Assembly: GCA_039602395.1 (NCBI GenBank)
Contig: JBCNJP010000013.1
Span: forward strand, 21,001,663 to 21,065,662
Direction of reading: 5' to 3'
DNA from: Deinandra increscens subsp. villosa
Taxonomy: Eukaryota; Streptophyta; Magnoliopsida; Asterales; Asteraceae
Length of the DNA: 64,000 nucleotides
Every line of letters begins with the position of its first letter. The first letter of the stretch is position 1. The notes beneath the pieces were generated by a model. That model did no database searches, was not told the origin of the DNA, and was given only the letters and a program-made list of their open reading frames with translations. Below, piece by piece: positions 1 through 11,638 of this stretch. The position numbers were made by a program, and so were the translations under genes.

Positions 1-1319
1 GGCTCCTTTATGTTGTTGCAACTAATTGGCTGGAAATCTCATGTGGGACCACCAGAGGGCAAGATAATCGTTAAGTGGGCTGCGGTTGTCGGCCTCTCAT
101 TCTCCAGATCCTCCACCACCCGGATCAAGTTATTTCAGCCACTAGATCGAGTTTATACCAGCCATAGATTTAAAGAGAAAGTTCCTTCTGATTGGTCCAA
201 TTCCATGGCACATGGATTGTGCTTTCTCAAAGCATAAATCTGATTGGTTGGTGTAGTTTGACAATGATCATGGTTTTTTTTGGAGGATTTAATTTCACTA
301 ATTAAATTTTCAGCATTATTCGTCAATTGCGGGGTTTTTCTTGTCGGTTTTTTTAACAAGACTAACGGAGACAACGCCTAGACGAAATTTCAGAAAATTC
401 TTTTTTGTCGTAGATTTATTCTGTATATTTATTGGGGTTCTCGTTTATTGGCGTCACACGCACATTAGCTATCGACCACTGGCGGGTTAGCTTTGTTATC
501 CGGTTAAATTATGCAGCTTTTTCCGTTATGTCTCACAGTTTTATTTTTAGTTGATGAAGCGCTGATGTCAACTAACCGGATTAACTGGAATCTCAGTTAA
601 TTATTAGAATTTATCCGTTAAAACTCTCGGATAGCCGTTTTTCTTGATGAAAATTGATGGAATTTTTCAGATCGCACCGTTATCATCAATTTAACTGAGA
701 AATCTTCACGGAATATTTTTCCGAGCTCATTTTTTCTTCGCCCAAAATTACGAAGACTCTAGTTATGATTATTTTATGCTCGGGATCTTAGATTTTCACA
801 GATTTGACACTTATCTTTATTTTCACATCCAACCTCAGTCACACAGATTATTCACAACTGTCAGCATCCGACTTTTGGTTCTTTCGCAAGATTGTCCGAT
901 TTCAAGATTGTTTATCTAGTTTCTCTAGGCAACCGATCGCGACGGTTCGACTCTCCGCATCTAATTTTACGCTTCCGACTGGATGTTTTTGGAGAGATTT
1001 AGAGAAATATGACGAATTATTTTGGAACTGGATTATCGGGTCGATTATCTGAAGTTGGAGCATGTTCGGTGATTGATTCAGTTTGTTGCGGTTATGACTT
1101 CGATGTTAAGCATTTTCTCAGTATTGTACCCGACCGTGTGAACCGAGTGAACTGCAGCACTTGGCTCTTAACTGGAGCAACAAGAACAGAAGAAGCTTAA
1201 TCAAAGGGGAAATCTCTACAACAGATTGTCTTCGGCTTATCAGTTTCTCATTAAAGATGTACGGCAGAGCGATTCTTCAGCAGTTGAACATATTTGAAAG
1301 CATCAGTCAATGGGGAATA
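1..1319 (+). mobile_element. 3' internal non-coding tail of LTR element, family C
   Basis: AT-rich sequence without a credible ORF. It is clearly related to 51060-52271, which also lies just upstream of an LTR of the same family; shared stretches include the block around 'aaccgatcgcgacggttcgac'. It ends with a purine-rich tract (GGGGAATA) directly before the LTR, as expected for a plus-strand priming site. The rest of the element lies outside the window. Superfamily not determined. Confidence 0.7.
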
Positions 1320-1904
1320 TGTTGGAACTAAAATCTATGTGACTAACGCCATCAAATATGTTTACCGAAGCATTCGACTGAAGAATCCATGTGAATTGAT
1401 CCAGAGACACGGGTTGTGATGCTCGAGGCTTGCGAGATTGGACCGAAGACCGTTTTCTGGAAAAGTCAACTGTTCGGGTCAACGGTCAACGTAAAAGTCA
1501 ACGGAAGATTGGTTCGAGCAAGTCAAGCTTCGGATTAATTAAAAGAACTATGATTTAATTAATATTTATGTTTATTTCATTTATCTGTATTTTGTTCAGT
1601 TATTATGTTTTCACTTGTTAGTCACCCTCACTATATATATAGTGAGGGTGCCCCATTACAAGAAGAGTCTCTGAGTGTGGAGATGATGAAATCTTGTAGA
1701 GTGGTGTGAGCTTTCATTCTAGAGAGAGAGAGAGATTCATGGATTTCGATTAGAGTGTTTGTCATGATTTCGTTGTTGTAATCATTCGACTAATGAAATC
1801 ATTCGACTTAGTTTATCATATTTCTTGTTATGTTATCCTAGATTCCTCTCATCTTCATCGTCTCGCTCAACATCGAGATTCTTGTAGTGAAATCGGTCCT
1901 TACA
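1320..1904 (+). mobile_element. 3' LTR (or solo-adjacent LTR) of family C
   Basis: Starts TGTTGGAACTAAAATC and ends TCCTTACA (TG...CA). The same LTR appears at 52272-52903 and its first ~47 bases at 44114-44160. A purine tract precedes it, so it is read as a 3' LTR on the plus strand. A TATA run lies in a perfect palindrome at 1623-1650. A 5-bp target duplication cannot be tested because the left LTR is outside the window. Confidence 0.75.
1623..1650 (+). promoter_or_regulatory. TATA box inside a perfect 28-bp palindrome
   Basis: Arms CACCCTCAC / GTGAGGGTG flank a TATATATATA core. The homologous LTR has the same structure at 52575-52600 but is two bases shorter in the core and still perfectly palindromic. 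Probably the core promoter of the family C LTR; function is inferred from position and sequence only. Confidence 0.6.
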
Positions 1905-2344
1905 CTTTGGGGAGCTTAATTGGGTGTTTTAGATTCATCTCTCAATTAAGTTGGTCATATCCACTCCCAGAATTTGACATCATATTATTAGCAATGTATC
2001 TGGCCTGAACACTTCATCCTTATGATGAACCATATTTGAATTTTGAGCCCATTTAGGGGAAAATGAACCTTGGCTCGTTTTGATAACTTGACATTTCTTT
2101 GAAATTCATCGAGAGATTTTTGTTGATTCCTTAATTTATGGATTTAATCTCGTTCATCTGATTACCTTTGGTCATGCATGTGCTACTTTAACACATGCAT
2201 CAAACTCTGTTTTTTATAAAAGCAACTTAATCGCTCATGCATTCATTTGCACTTGCACATCTTTATTTACTAAAAACTACTATCACCATATATCATATAC
2301 ACAGTATTACTTATTCATTCATTTTTTTAGAGAAAAAAAAAACT
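1905..2344. other. Unassigned AT-rich sequence, possibly 3' untranslated part of the Tat element
   Basis: No gene or repeat boundary could be supported. It lies between the family C LTR and the 3' end of the minus-strand Tat pol, so Tat 3' untranslated or LTR sequence is the simplest guess. Confidence 0.3.
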
Positions 2345-3114
2345 TCATGCCACTTTATAGACCAAAAGGAAAGTTTTATTACTCACTAGAGTTTGTTTAA
2401 ACGAGTACAATGTATTAGTAAAAAGCAAAACAAATCCACAACTTCCCTTTCTACATGTCACATGTAACACCTTCACAAATGAACTCCATTCCAAGCTATT
2501 CGAAGCTCCACACCGCCCAATTGCTGCAGACTTTGCTTTCTTGATCATATAAAGCCCTTTCCATTTTGGTGCAATCTTTCCTAATGGCAGCATTCTAATC
2601 ACTTCTCTATTTCGGAACACATATTCTCCTTCTTTGTACTGATGCACATGCATTGTTTCGTTATAATATTTTGCAATATCTTTCGTGTACCGGCTCTCAT
2701 GTATAGCCGCAATTTCCCTTCGTTCCTCCAATAAATCCAAATTCGTTCGCAATTCATCATCATTGTTTCCCACGAGCACTTGCAACCGGTGTGTAGGTAT
2801 ACCAATTTCAGCCGGGATCACCGCTTCCGTTCCATAAGTAAGGCTAAATGGTGTTTCACCATTGCTAGTCTTGAGCATAGTGCGATGTGCCCACAACACA
2901 TGCGGTAACTCATCTATCCAACTTTCGCCCATTTTCTGCAATCGCATCTTGATTCCTTCAACTAGACTCTGGTTGGCTCTCTAACTTGTCCATTCGATTG
3001 TGGATGCGCCACGGATGTAAACACTTAATTAATGTGTGATTCTTCACACCAATCTCTGAATGGATTACCGGAAAATTGCTGGTCGTTATCCGTAATGATA
3101 TATATGTCACACCC
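2345..3114 (-). pseudogene. Tat-type Ty3/gypsy integrase, C-terminal half (broken)
   Basis: The minus-strand product contains the conserved stretch ELPHVLWAHRTM...TPFSLTYGTEAVIPAEI, typical of the Tat clade integrase after the catalytic core. Farther upstream, at 2950-3108, the second catalytic Asp region reads ITDNDQQFSGNPFRDWC. A stop and frame changes interrupt it near 2970, and the last part near 2450-2520 is frameshifted. The integrase N-terminal half is at 54447-55130; the reading frame continues exactly across the two sites if the intervening 51 kb and one copy of ATATA are removed. Non-functional; integrase would insert element cDNA into chromosomes in the nucleus. Confidence 0.85.
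3110..3114. repeat. Left copy of outer target-site duplication ATATA
   Basis: Pairs with 54447-54451. Collapsing the two copies keeps the Tat integrase in frame, so this marks a genuine insertion event rather than a chance match. Confidence 0.8.
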
Positions 3115-4556
3115 CAACCGACGACGGAATATGCCGGGGCGTGAAGATTGTCCAGAAGCTCACAACACTCAAATTAGGTTGTGATATTCTTAATAGTTAC
3201 CCATTTCATAGAAAATAAATAAACATAGAATCCAAGTCATAACATACGATAGTCAAACATATTTTCGCAGCCCCCGACCCATACCCCAGGCGGGGACACT
3301 ACGAGTGTGAGCGGTGGTATCGGTGTTTATATAATTAGTTTGAAGCGGAAAAATTTTCATCAGGATCGAAGTTAAGAAAAGTCGTTAACACCATTTCTTT
3401 ATTGATAAAACGAAGGGTCCAACCCCCTAATGTACAAAAGAATTACATAGGGATACTACCCTATATTTTATTTACAAGCGAAATTCCTAAAAACATATTT
3501 CATATTTCATACTATGTGACGAGCCACTTATTTGAAGGAGTGCTTCACCACACCCCATGTACAAAAGATGACGTATCGTGCTATACCAAAGTATAAAGTA
3601 ATGTGCACAGAACCTCACTTAATCCCTGTAATGTATCTAAAACCTTTGCCAAAACATTTTTAAACAATTTATATGATCACATTGTAGCGGGTTTAAAAGG
3701 TTAAAAACTCCCACTAGCAATGTCAAAATATTTAGCCCACACACGGGGAAGACGGGAATGAACTCACCTTAAAAGAGGTTCTTGGTGTTAGTGTGGCCTT
3801 CTAGCAAGCAACTCATAATTTTTTATCTAAAAAAAAGAAACTTAGTATGTTAACATATCCTGTTGTATTTAATATGAACATCACGAGATAGACTATCGAT
3901 ATTCGGGTCCGACTCTTATTCAGTGTTAGGGCCGTCTCGCTCTTATTCAGTTCAAGACTATAGTATTGACATTCACTCGATCGGATATCGTCATATACAC
4001 GTAATGTATATAGGTTAACATACCGATAGATAGCTCCAATTGGCTCTTAAGTGCGTGAGAGTTTAAAATGAAATTTGAACACATTTTTAGAAAAAAAATT
4101 CGTGTCTCAAGTTTTTATCTACCGCCTTTCCTTCCACGTCCAACTTCTTATCTTAAGTTTTTAAGATTATTATTACTATTATTTATTTATGCTGCTTAAC
4201 TCGTTTTTCTCTTATAACTTTTAACCTATAATGTTTTAGTAAATTCCGAATATATTGCTAAGACGAGCTAATTTTTATCTACGCGTCAAACTAAGTTTTA
4301 TTAAAAATGAAATACGGTTCAAATAATATATATTATTATTACTTTAGGGTCTCCTATAACAATAAATATTATATCTTATATGCTAGCCATGAATCGTGTA
4401 GATACCTCCTATCTAATTATATCCTTTAAACGATACTCGACAACGGACGTTCGTTTAAATGTCTCTCATTTAAATGAGTCATTTTACCCGCTATCTAGTC
4501 ATTAAAAAGACAAGTATCAACTATTTTATTTATTTATTTTACAACGGGATGTTACA
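3115..4556 (-). mobile_element. 3' LTR of chromovirus A, copy 1
   Basis: On the plus strand it starts TGTCACACCCCAACC and ends GGGATGTTACA, so the element reads on the minus strand. A minus-strand purine tract (AAGGTGGGGAGAA, 4557-4569) abuts it, which identifies it as the 3' LTR. Compared with the second copy (15656-17295) it lacks about 200 bp near 3565. ORFs inside it are not credible genes. Confidence 0.85.
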
Positions 4557-4569
4557 TTCTCCCCACCTT
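4557..4569 (-). promoter_or_regulatory. Polypurine tract of chromovirus A, copy 1
   Basis: Minus strand reads AAGGTGGGGAGAA directly before the LTR start TGTAACATCCC. This is the usual primer for plus-strand DNA synthesis in LTR elements. Confidence 0.75.
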
Positions 4570-4591
4570 GTTTCAAATCTCGTCATCGAGA

Positions 4592-5002
4592 TTATTTGAA
4601 TAAGTATGGGTATTTTGTCCTCATTTCGGATTCTAACTCCCACGTATGCTCGGGCCCTCGTCTTGAGTCCCATTTCACTTTGATTAATTTGAGTCTTCTA
4701 TGCTTAAGATTCTTGGTCTTTCGATCTTCGATTTGTAATGGTCTCTCAACAAACTTCAGTTTCTCATTTACTTTTATGTCTTGAAGAGGAACTTTTAATG
4801 AGTCGTCAGCTAAACATTTTCTTAGGTTGCTTACATGAAATACATCATGTATACCGGTCATTTCTTTTGGTAAATTTAGTTGATAGGCAACTGGTCCGAT
4901 TCACTTAACGATCTCAAATGGTCCAACAAACTTTGGACGTAACTTTCCTTTCTTACCGAATCGAACTACTCCTTTCCAAGGGGGTACTTTTAATAGTACT
5001 TT
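4592..5002 (-). pseudogene. Chromovirus A pol C-terminus with chromodomain, copy 1
   Basis: The uninterrupted 89-residue part (4592-4861) reads HDVFHVSNLRKCL, the end of the integrase C-terminal domain, followed by a chromodomain-like stretch LKLIKVKWDSRRGPEHTWE and the ending KYPYLFK. This arrangement is known from Tekay/Del-type chromoviruses, where the chromodomain guides integration. Upstream the frame continues to 5002 through an in-frame TGA near 4903 and is then cut by a copia LTR; target bases ACTTT (4998-5002) precede that LTR. The rest of this pol is missing from copy 1 but present for copy 2 at 25594-29394. Confidence 0.85.
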
Positions 5003-6154
5003 TGTTGAAAAAGGGTGTCCTGACCCGACAAAATCAACGAACCCGACCCGATATTGACCCGTAAGAGTTACACCCGGGTCAACGGACCATAAATCTAATT
5101 ACCCGTTAATTAGTAAAAAAGTGAACAATTGATAAATTAAATAAATAATTGTTAATTTATTTAATCAAACGACAAAATGCTTTCGGTTAAAACGCTAATG
5201 TTTTAACTAAACGGACTGAGCAATTGTTACTGGATTAACAGGCTGATCAGATTGGTGGATTGCAGAAGATCATGACCGGGCCCAGTCCGTCAAAGCCCTG
5301 GTCTGCGATTTTATTAATAAAATAGGGAGGGAGATGAGTGGACGACAAGCAATCAATTCACAACCCTAATTCTCCCTCTCTCCTCCCTTGCGCGGATCTC
5401 AGCCGGCTTCCCCTTGAGCTACCGCTGACCACCACTCGATGCCACCTCTACCATTCATCGCCTTTTTGATGGATCCCTGTTTATCCATCGTCTGTTCAAG
5501 ACTGGAGATAGAAGTCGAACAAGCACGAGCCGCCGCCGCTAGCCGAGCCGCAGCCGCGGCTCGCCGTCCGTCGTCGGTCGATCACCAGCCGGTGATCCTC
5601 GCGCTGCCGGCGCAGACGAGGCCACCGCGCCCTGTCCTGTCGCTGTGGCCGGCGCCCTTGTACCCGCCGGTCACCACCACCGCCACCGTATCGCCGCCAC
5701 CGCCTCCGGTTAGTGACGAGATTGTTGTGGGGACGATTCTTGTTGCGATCCCGGTCAATCCCGTTTTTTCGTCGCCGCCGCCTGTGGCGAGTCTGCCACC
5801 ACCGCGGCCGTTGCCGCCGCTGCCACCGTAGATGATCTTTCTCGCCGGTTCGAGTCAGATGTCTCAGTTCGTACTAGCGACAGTCCATTAAATCCGGGTG
5901 CGTCGAACGGTTGCTCGGTTACCGCCAAGGTATATCTAATTTATTTAAATATTAATTTTAAAATATTTATTTTATATAATTATTTTCTGTGTTTGTTGCG
6001 ATCGGTGACTGGTCTTGTTTACGGTTCGTATTCGCGTCGTTTTAAATTGTTTCCGCTGCCAAATTAATCTTGTATTAATTTATATAATTAAATCAGTTTT
6101 AATCGGATGAAAAATTAAAATCGGTAACCCAGATACCCACTGTAAAACCCAACA
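5003..6154 (+). mobile_element. 5' LTR of Angela-like copia element, copy 1
   Basis: Starts TGTTGAAAAAGGG and ends AACCCAACA; a tRNA-iMet-type primer site follows at 6156. The start lacks one G that both 3' LTRs have (TGTTGGAAAAAGGG); the 5' LTR of copy 2 shares the loss. A GC-rich patch (about 5390-5830) lies inside an otherwise AT-rich LTR. The 130-codon proline/alanine-rich ORF there (5439-5831) is not conserved intact in the other LTR copies, so I do not call it a gene. Confidence 0.88.
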
Positions 6155-6155
6155 G

Positions 6156-6168
6156 TGGTATCAGAGCC
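6156..6168 (+). promoter_or_regulatory. Primer binding site (initiator tRNA-Met type), copia copy 1
   Basis: TGGTATCAGAGCC one base after the LTR end; complementary to the 3' end of plant initiator tRNA-Met, the usual primer for copia reverse transcription. Confidence 0.9.
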
Positions 6169-7840
6169 ACTGTCACTGCTCGTAAACTAGAACCGGTCCT
6201 TCTTATAACCGGTGATTCGCAATTTCGAAAGAAATATCCAAATTGCGAATTAGAATTAATTTTACTTGTTTAATTTTAATTCTACATTATATTATATTGT
6301 GTGTTACGGCCGACCCTATTTTATATTACATAATTGTATGTGATGTGGCGTGTTTGTTTTTTCTCTGGGTGACCTAAATGTTTTGGCCCATTTAATCTTT
6401 TCGTTTTGGTTTTGATGGACCCGTTTTAGGGTTTCAAAGTTTTATAAAATTTAGAGCTAGATTACTACTAGTTTAGTAATTGTAAATTTTATAAAAACAA
6501 AGACTCGAAGAATGTACGCACGCTTAAAGGGATGTCGAAGCAAGTGGGAGTTGAACCGGATCCAAGAACGCACTGTTTGCCTCCTTGGTTGTTCACCATG
6601 TATTTTATTTAATTATAAGGTGGAAACCACCAGCCGCGCGTTGCGGCGGCGTTAGTTTTGGTTTTATATAACTATTGCTACTAACAAAAATAGTTGTTAG
6701 TTGCATTACTATATCTTCTTCTAGTGTGTAATCTCTTTTCCAATTCGCCAGCTTCCCAAACTTCTTTGGTTCCACCCGCAAATTTGTTTGGTCAAACAGA
6801 CTTTGACCCAAATCCAGCTAAAAAATGAAATCTATAAAGCTGTATAATTCATGAATGTAGAAAGCCAACAAAGATGCGTTTATTTCTTTTAAAGAAGAAA
6901 GAATAAAAAAACAAAAACAAAAAAACATGTTCATATTTATGCAAATAAATTTCAATATCAAATGAAGAAATATGCAAATATGTTTTTAAGAAGAAAGTTA
7001 CTAAATACACTTTGACCGTATGAGTTGTAAGACTTTATGAAGCACACTATATAAAGAAAAACAAAGAATATTAGCAAATATTCATGTATCCTAATATGAA
7101 TAATCAGTAATACGAACCAAAACTAATAAATCTAAAAACTAATTCCCAAGTGTAGTTGTAGTTGTACCTCAGATTTTACCAAATAACCAAAAATTGCTTT
7201 GTCTTTAAAGATCTTTTGGAGAGGGACAAATAGTCAAATAGGCAAACCCATTTAACCTATAAATAAATGCAGTACCAACTATATTTTTTTTTGTTTCATC
7301 CAACCTTAAGAGACTCTGCAAGAATTTAAGAACAAAGGTTATAAGTGAAATCGGCTACCTTTTGCAAACATGATCTTTGGTTTTTCGGTCGCAATTGTTG
7401 TTCATGTTGGATGATTGCCAATGAAGCTGCAATATATTGTTTTCATCAAATTAATTGAATGCATGTTTGAAAATATATTTAATGGCTTTGTCAATATCAA
7501 ATAGGTCGACACACATTTGTTAAGAACCACACATTTGTTAAGAACCGAAGATAAAACTGTTGCATTATAACAACCAATTGAACAAAATCATAAACAAAAC
7601 AAAAGTACCTTGTTTCGTAGCAATGATTATGTGTACTATAATTGCACAAATCCGACCAGCCTGAAACAAAATCAAGAAAAAAGTATTAGAATAACGGTCC
7701 TCAATATCTATATCCAATCAATTGAAGATTCCTCAATAGCAATGATAAGAATAATAGTCCTCAATATCTATATCCAACCAAAATGCTATGAATCTAAGAA
7801 ATTATAGATTGTGTCCTACCACATCGTTAATCTTTTGCAG
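6169..7840 (+). other. Leader and gag-position region without gag, copia copy 1
   Basis: A gag with zinc knuckle is expected here but none can be read on either strand. From about 6598 the sequence becomes very AT-rich and unlike retroelement coding DNA. It ends at 7840 in TTAATCTTTTGCAG, a good splice-acceptor look-alike, exactly where recognisable pol sequence begins. A ~57-bp partial duplication containing GTCCTCAATATCTATATCC lies at 7690-7790. The counterpart in copy 2 (18845-20634) has the same content plus about 115 bp near 19820-19935. Origin unknown: replaced or captured sequence. Confidence 0.6.
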
Positions 7841-10818
7841 GAACCTGAGAAGTGGAAGAAGACAAATCAAGACGTCATAGACCTCATCGTTGGTGACGGG
7901 AAAAGAGTCCCAGTACTTGCTACCGACACATATTCCTTTTCATGCCAGACTGGCCTTGTAGTTACACTAGTTAAATGTTTAAATGCACCTGGTTTATCCA
8001 GAAACATTATATCTGTCTCTTCGTTGTTTGAACAAGGTTTTCGGTATAAATTCAATGGCAATTCAATTAATACTTACCTTAATGATATCTTTATTTCGAG
8101 GCTAAACCTCGACATGGAATATATGAGATAGAAGTTCAAACAAATGATCAGCTCTATCATGTTTCTAAAAGAAGCAAAGCTAATAGTAACGAGTCCTCGT
8201 GATGGCACCATAGACTTGGTCACATAAGCAAGGCTCGCATTAAGAAGCTACAAACTGCCGAGATTCTCGAGTCCCAAGATGCAGATTCCTTCGATCAGTG
8301 CGAAGCGTGCTTATCTGGTAAATTAACCAAGTCACCCTTCACCCATACAGGTGAACGGGCCCAAGGATTGTTAGGCATTATTCACACCGACGTGTGTGGC
8401 ACCTTTCGAACCGAAACGAGAAATCGTGAACGGTACTTCGTGACTTTCATCGATGACTACGGCAGATATGCTTATGTCTATCTGATGAAACACAAACATG
8501 AAACTTTTGAAAAGTTCAAAGAGTTTCAAAACGAAGTACAAAATCAGCTGAGTCGAACTATTAAAATACTTCGATCTGATAGAGGTGGTGAATACTCAAG
8601 CGCTGAATTCAAGAATCATCTCGAGGAATGTGGAATTGTTTCACAACCTACTCCTCCTAGCACACCCTAGTTAAATGGCGTAAGTTAAAGGAGGAATCGA
8701 ACTCTGCTTAACATGGTTCGATCGATGATGTGCAGTACCACCTTGCCACACTCCTTTTAGGGGTATGCCATCTTAACCGCCGCTCGCCTAATAAATCTGG
8801 CACCGACCGAAAAGGTAGAGAAGACCCCATATGAGATATGGCATGGATCTTCTCCCAAACTATCTTACCTCAGGGTATGGGGATGTGAAGCTTACGTCAC
8901 CAGCGAATCTGACAACAAGCTCGATCCCCGAGGCGAAAAAGTAACTTTCGTTGGATAGTATGGTAATACCGGCTATTACTTTTACCATCCTGGTGCAAAT
9001 ACTATTTCCATCAAAAGGAAAGGTAAGTTCCTTGAGAAAGAATTCCTTACTCGAGGAACAAATAGTGATCCAGTGGATCTTGAAGAGATTCGAGATACAC
9101 CTAACCCTGAAACGGTCGCTACATCTGTTCGACAAATGATTGTCGCACTGTCAGATCCAAGCACAAGCGCAAGCGTTCGTAGGAGCGAAAGGACGTGCAA
9201 AGAGCCTGTAAGATACCTTGGCTATCATGAAGCCTTGACGTTCTGTTAGTAGCTGATTCTAACGATGAGCCTACTAACTACAAAGCTGCTATGTCAGATC
9301 CTGAATCTGACAAATGGCTTGAAGCCATGAACGCTGAGATGCAGTCCATGCGTGACAATCATGTCTGGGAATTGATTAAGCTACCCCCCCCCCCCCCCCC
9401 CGCCAGTTCATGGGCAGTAGGAAGCAAGTGGATCTTTAAAACAAAAATTGACATGCATGGAAATGTGCAAACCTACAACGCACGGCTTGTAGCGAAAGGT
9501 TTCACTCAAACCCAAGGGATTGACTATGATGAGACCTTTTCGCCCGTTTTCATGATTAAATCGATCAAGATTCTCCTTGCCATAGTCACATACTATGACT
9601 ATGAGATATGGAAAATAGACGTTAAAACCGCTTTCCTGAACGGACAACTCGAAGAGGATGTCTACATGGTTCAGCCTGATGGTTTTGTCAATCCAGAGAA
9701 TCCAAGTAAGGTTTGCAAGCTGGAATCTTCGTTTTGATCAAAAGGTCAAAGAGTTTGGTTTTGATCAAATTAAAGATGAACCTTGTGTTTACAGAAAGGC
9801 AAGTGGGAGCGATATATCATTTCTCGTACTGTACGTAGACGATATACTGATCATAGGAAACAACATACCCATGCTTAACGAAGTTAAGAAATGGCTTTCA
9901 TCTTGTTTCGCTATGAAAGATCTTGGAGAAGCCGCTTACATTCTGGGAACTAAAATTAACAGAGATCGATCTAAGTGCCATTTGGGTCTCAGACAAAGCA
10001 CATACGTTAATAAGATCATAGCACGGTTCAACATGACCAACTCCAAGAAATGAGTCATTCCCATGACTAAGGGAACAATCTTGTACAAATCTCAAGCACC
10101 CAAAACGGAGCAAGAGATAAGCCAAATGGCATTGATCCCATTTGCCTCTGCTATAGGATCTATCATGTATGCCATGCTCTACACACGACCAGATGTCTCG
10201 TATGCTCTGAGCGTGACTAGTCGATACCAACAGACGCTAGGACTAGCTCACTGGACGGCTGTAAAGAACATACTGAAATACTTGAGAAACACCAGTGATA
10301 TGTTTCTCGTATACAGAGGTGTTGATGAAGAGCTCACTGTACGATGCTACACTAATGCTAGTTTTCAGACTAACCGAGATGACTCTCACTCGTAGTCAGG
10401 ATTCGTTTTCACTCTTAACGGAGGGGCTATTTCCTAGAGAAGCTCAAAACATCCAGTAGTAGCAGATTCTACTACTGAATCCGAATACATAGCCGCCTCA
10501 CAAGCTACTAAGGAAGTTGTATGGATAAAGGAATTCATATCCGATCTCAATGTTGTGCCAAGCATTAGGCGGCCAATCGAGATGCTGTGCGATAACATAG
10601 GTGCTATAGCTCAAGCCAAAGAGCAAGGGTCTCACAAGAAGACCAAGCACATCTTGAGGAAATTCCACTACATAAGAGAAGTAGTCGACCAAAATGAAAT
10701 TAAAATAAGCAAAGTAGATCAAAACTTAGCTGATCCCTTCACTAACCCTATGACTCAAGAGACTCATATACGCCACAGAGAAGCGATAGGGCTTAGATTA
10801 GCTAAAGACATGTTTTGA
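7841..10818 (+). pseudogene. Angela-like copia pol (integrase, RT, RNase H), copy 1, broken
   Basis: In order: the protease/pre-integrase linker (GLSRNIISVSSL, near 8000), integrase zinc finger (WHHRLGHI ... CEACLSGK, 8200-8320), integrase core (HTDVCG, SDRGGEYSS, 8370-8670), reverse transcriptase (9291-10050, YVDDILI near 9830) and RNase H (10390-10818, DSTTESEYIAAS, then ADPFTNP). Breaks include TAG at 8129, stop before LNGV at 8668, an 18-C run at 9384-9401, a deletion near 9720 that removes the conserved YGLKQ segment and shifts frame, TGA at 10051, TAG at 10393 and a TGG-to-TAG change near 10435. Protease active site and gag are absent, so the element cannot move by itself. The lineage (Angela/Tar side of copia) is judged from RT wording and the AAGTGGGAGAC polypurine tract. 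Confidence 0.85.
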
Positions 10819-11638
10819 ATTAGTATTTGGATGTATGAACATTAACAGTTATCTATATTATTCTTATTCCATCTGTTTCATGCAATAATGAATTACATAA
10901 CTGTGTTCAATATTAATACGTTTAATCCTTGAACAACAAGACATTGTTCTAAATGTTCTTAGTCAATTAGTTTAGTGGGAGCTATACTAAAGTAAGACTA
11001 TTGCGACCGCTTAAACCTTAAAGCCGTTTAACGTTCAAACTCATGGACCTCATTGGTAAATGACGTTGGACGTAACTCGCATCATGCAACGCAAACATGG
11101 AAGTCTTGCTTTCTTGATTAATGCATGATCTAATGTATCCTTAGACCTGAGATGCATATTCGAACTCCCTTTTACTAAAGAACATTCTTTGATTGTAGCC
11201 TACGTTGTCGCATAACTGCCAACCATAACGGTTATTTTTGGGAATGGTTCTGAAGTTAAGTGGGAGATGTATGCCTCAAAAAGGAATTATGTACTCTTGC
11301 TCCGGCAACAGTTAGGCATAAAGGCGCCCTCGTTGATTCTAAGTGATAAGTGTGAGGCCTCACCCAAACTTACTGTGCGTTTGTTTGATTACTTCGAATT
11401 GTATCGAGAACGAATCGACGAATCATATATGAGAGTCCATGTCTCATAATTCATCAATGTCTTACATAGAAAGGAACATATGACAATGAATGCACAAGTC
11501 ATAAGTCTGCATGATCTATAATCAGATATACTTTGGCTGACGACTTAAAGTGTCAATATTGGTTGGTGTAGCCATGCATAGCTAGAGTGCCTCTGACTAC
11601 CCTCGTTATACTATCACGTTTCAGTCTAAGTGGGAGAC
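10819..11638 (+). other. 3' untranslated internal region of copia copy 1
   Basis: No credible ORF. It contains an early purine tract AGTTAAGTGGGAGA near 11257 and the real polypurine tract AAGTGGGAGAC at 11628-11638 directly before the 3' LTR. Equivalent to 23625-24444 in copy 2. Confidence 0.7.

Noticed and set aside
804..1200. Two overlapping short ORFs near the left end
   Set aside because: The related region at 51780-52140 does not keep either frame; non-coding tail of an LTR element.
5439..5831. 130-codon proline/alanine-rich ORF in the copia LTR
   Set aside because: The equivalent positions in the three other LTR copies (12046, 18157, 25032) are in different frames or broken; GC-rich composition alone explains the open frame.
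6156..6168. Possible tRNA gene remnant
   Set aside because: Only the 13-nt primer complement is present; no cloverleaf around it. The same holds for 18832, 29877, 36232, 50253 and 58947.
6605..6811. 68-codon minus-strand ORF as a captured host gene exon
   Set aside because: No recognisable domain, and copy 2 does not keep the same open frame; left as unassigned sequence.
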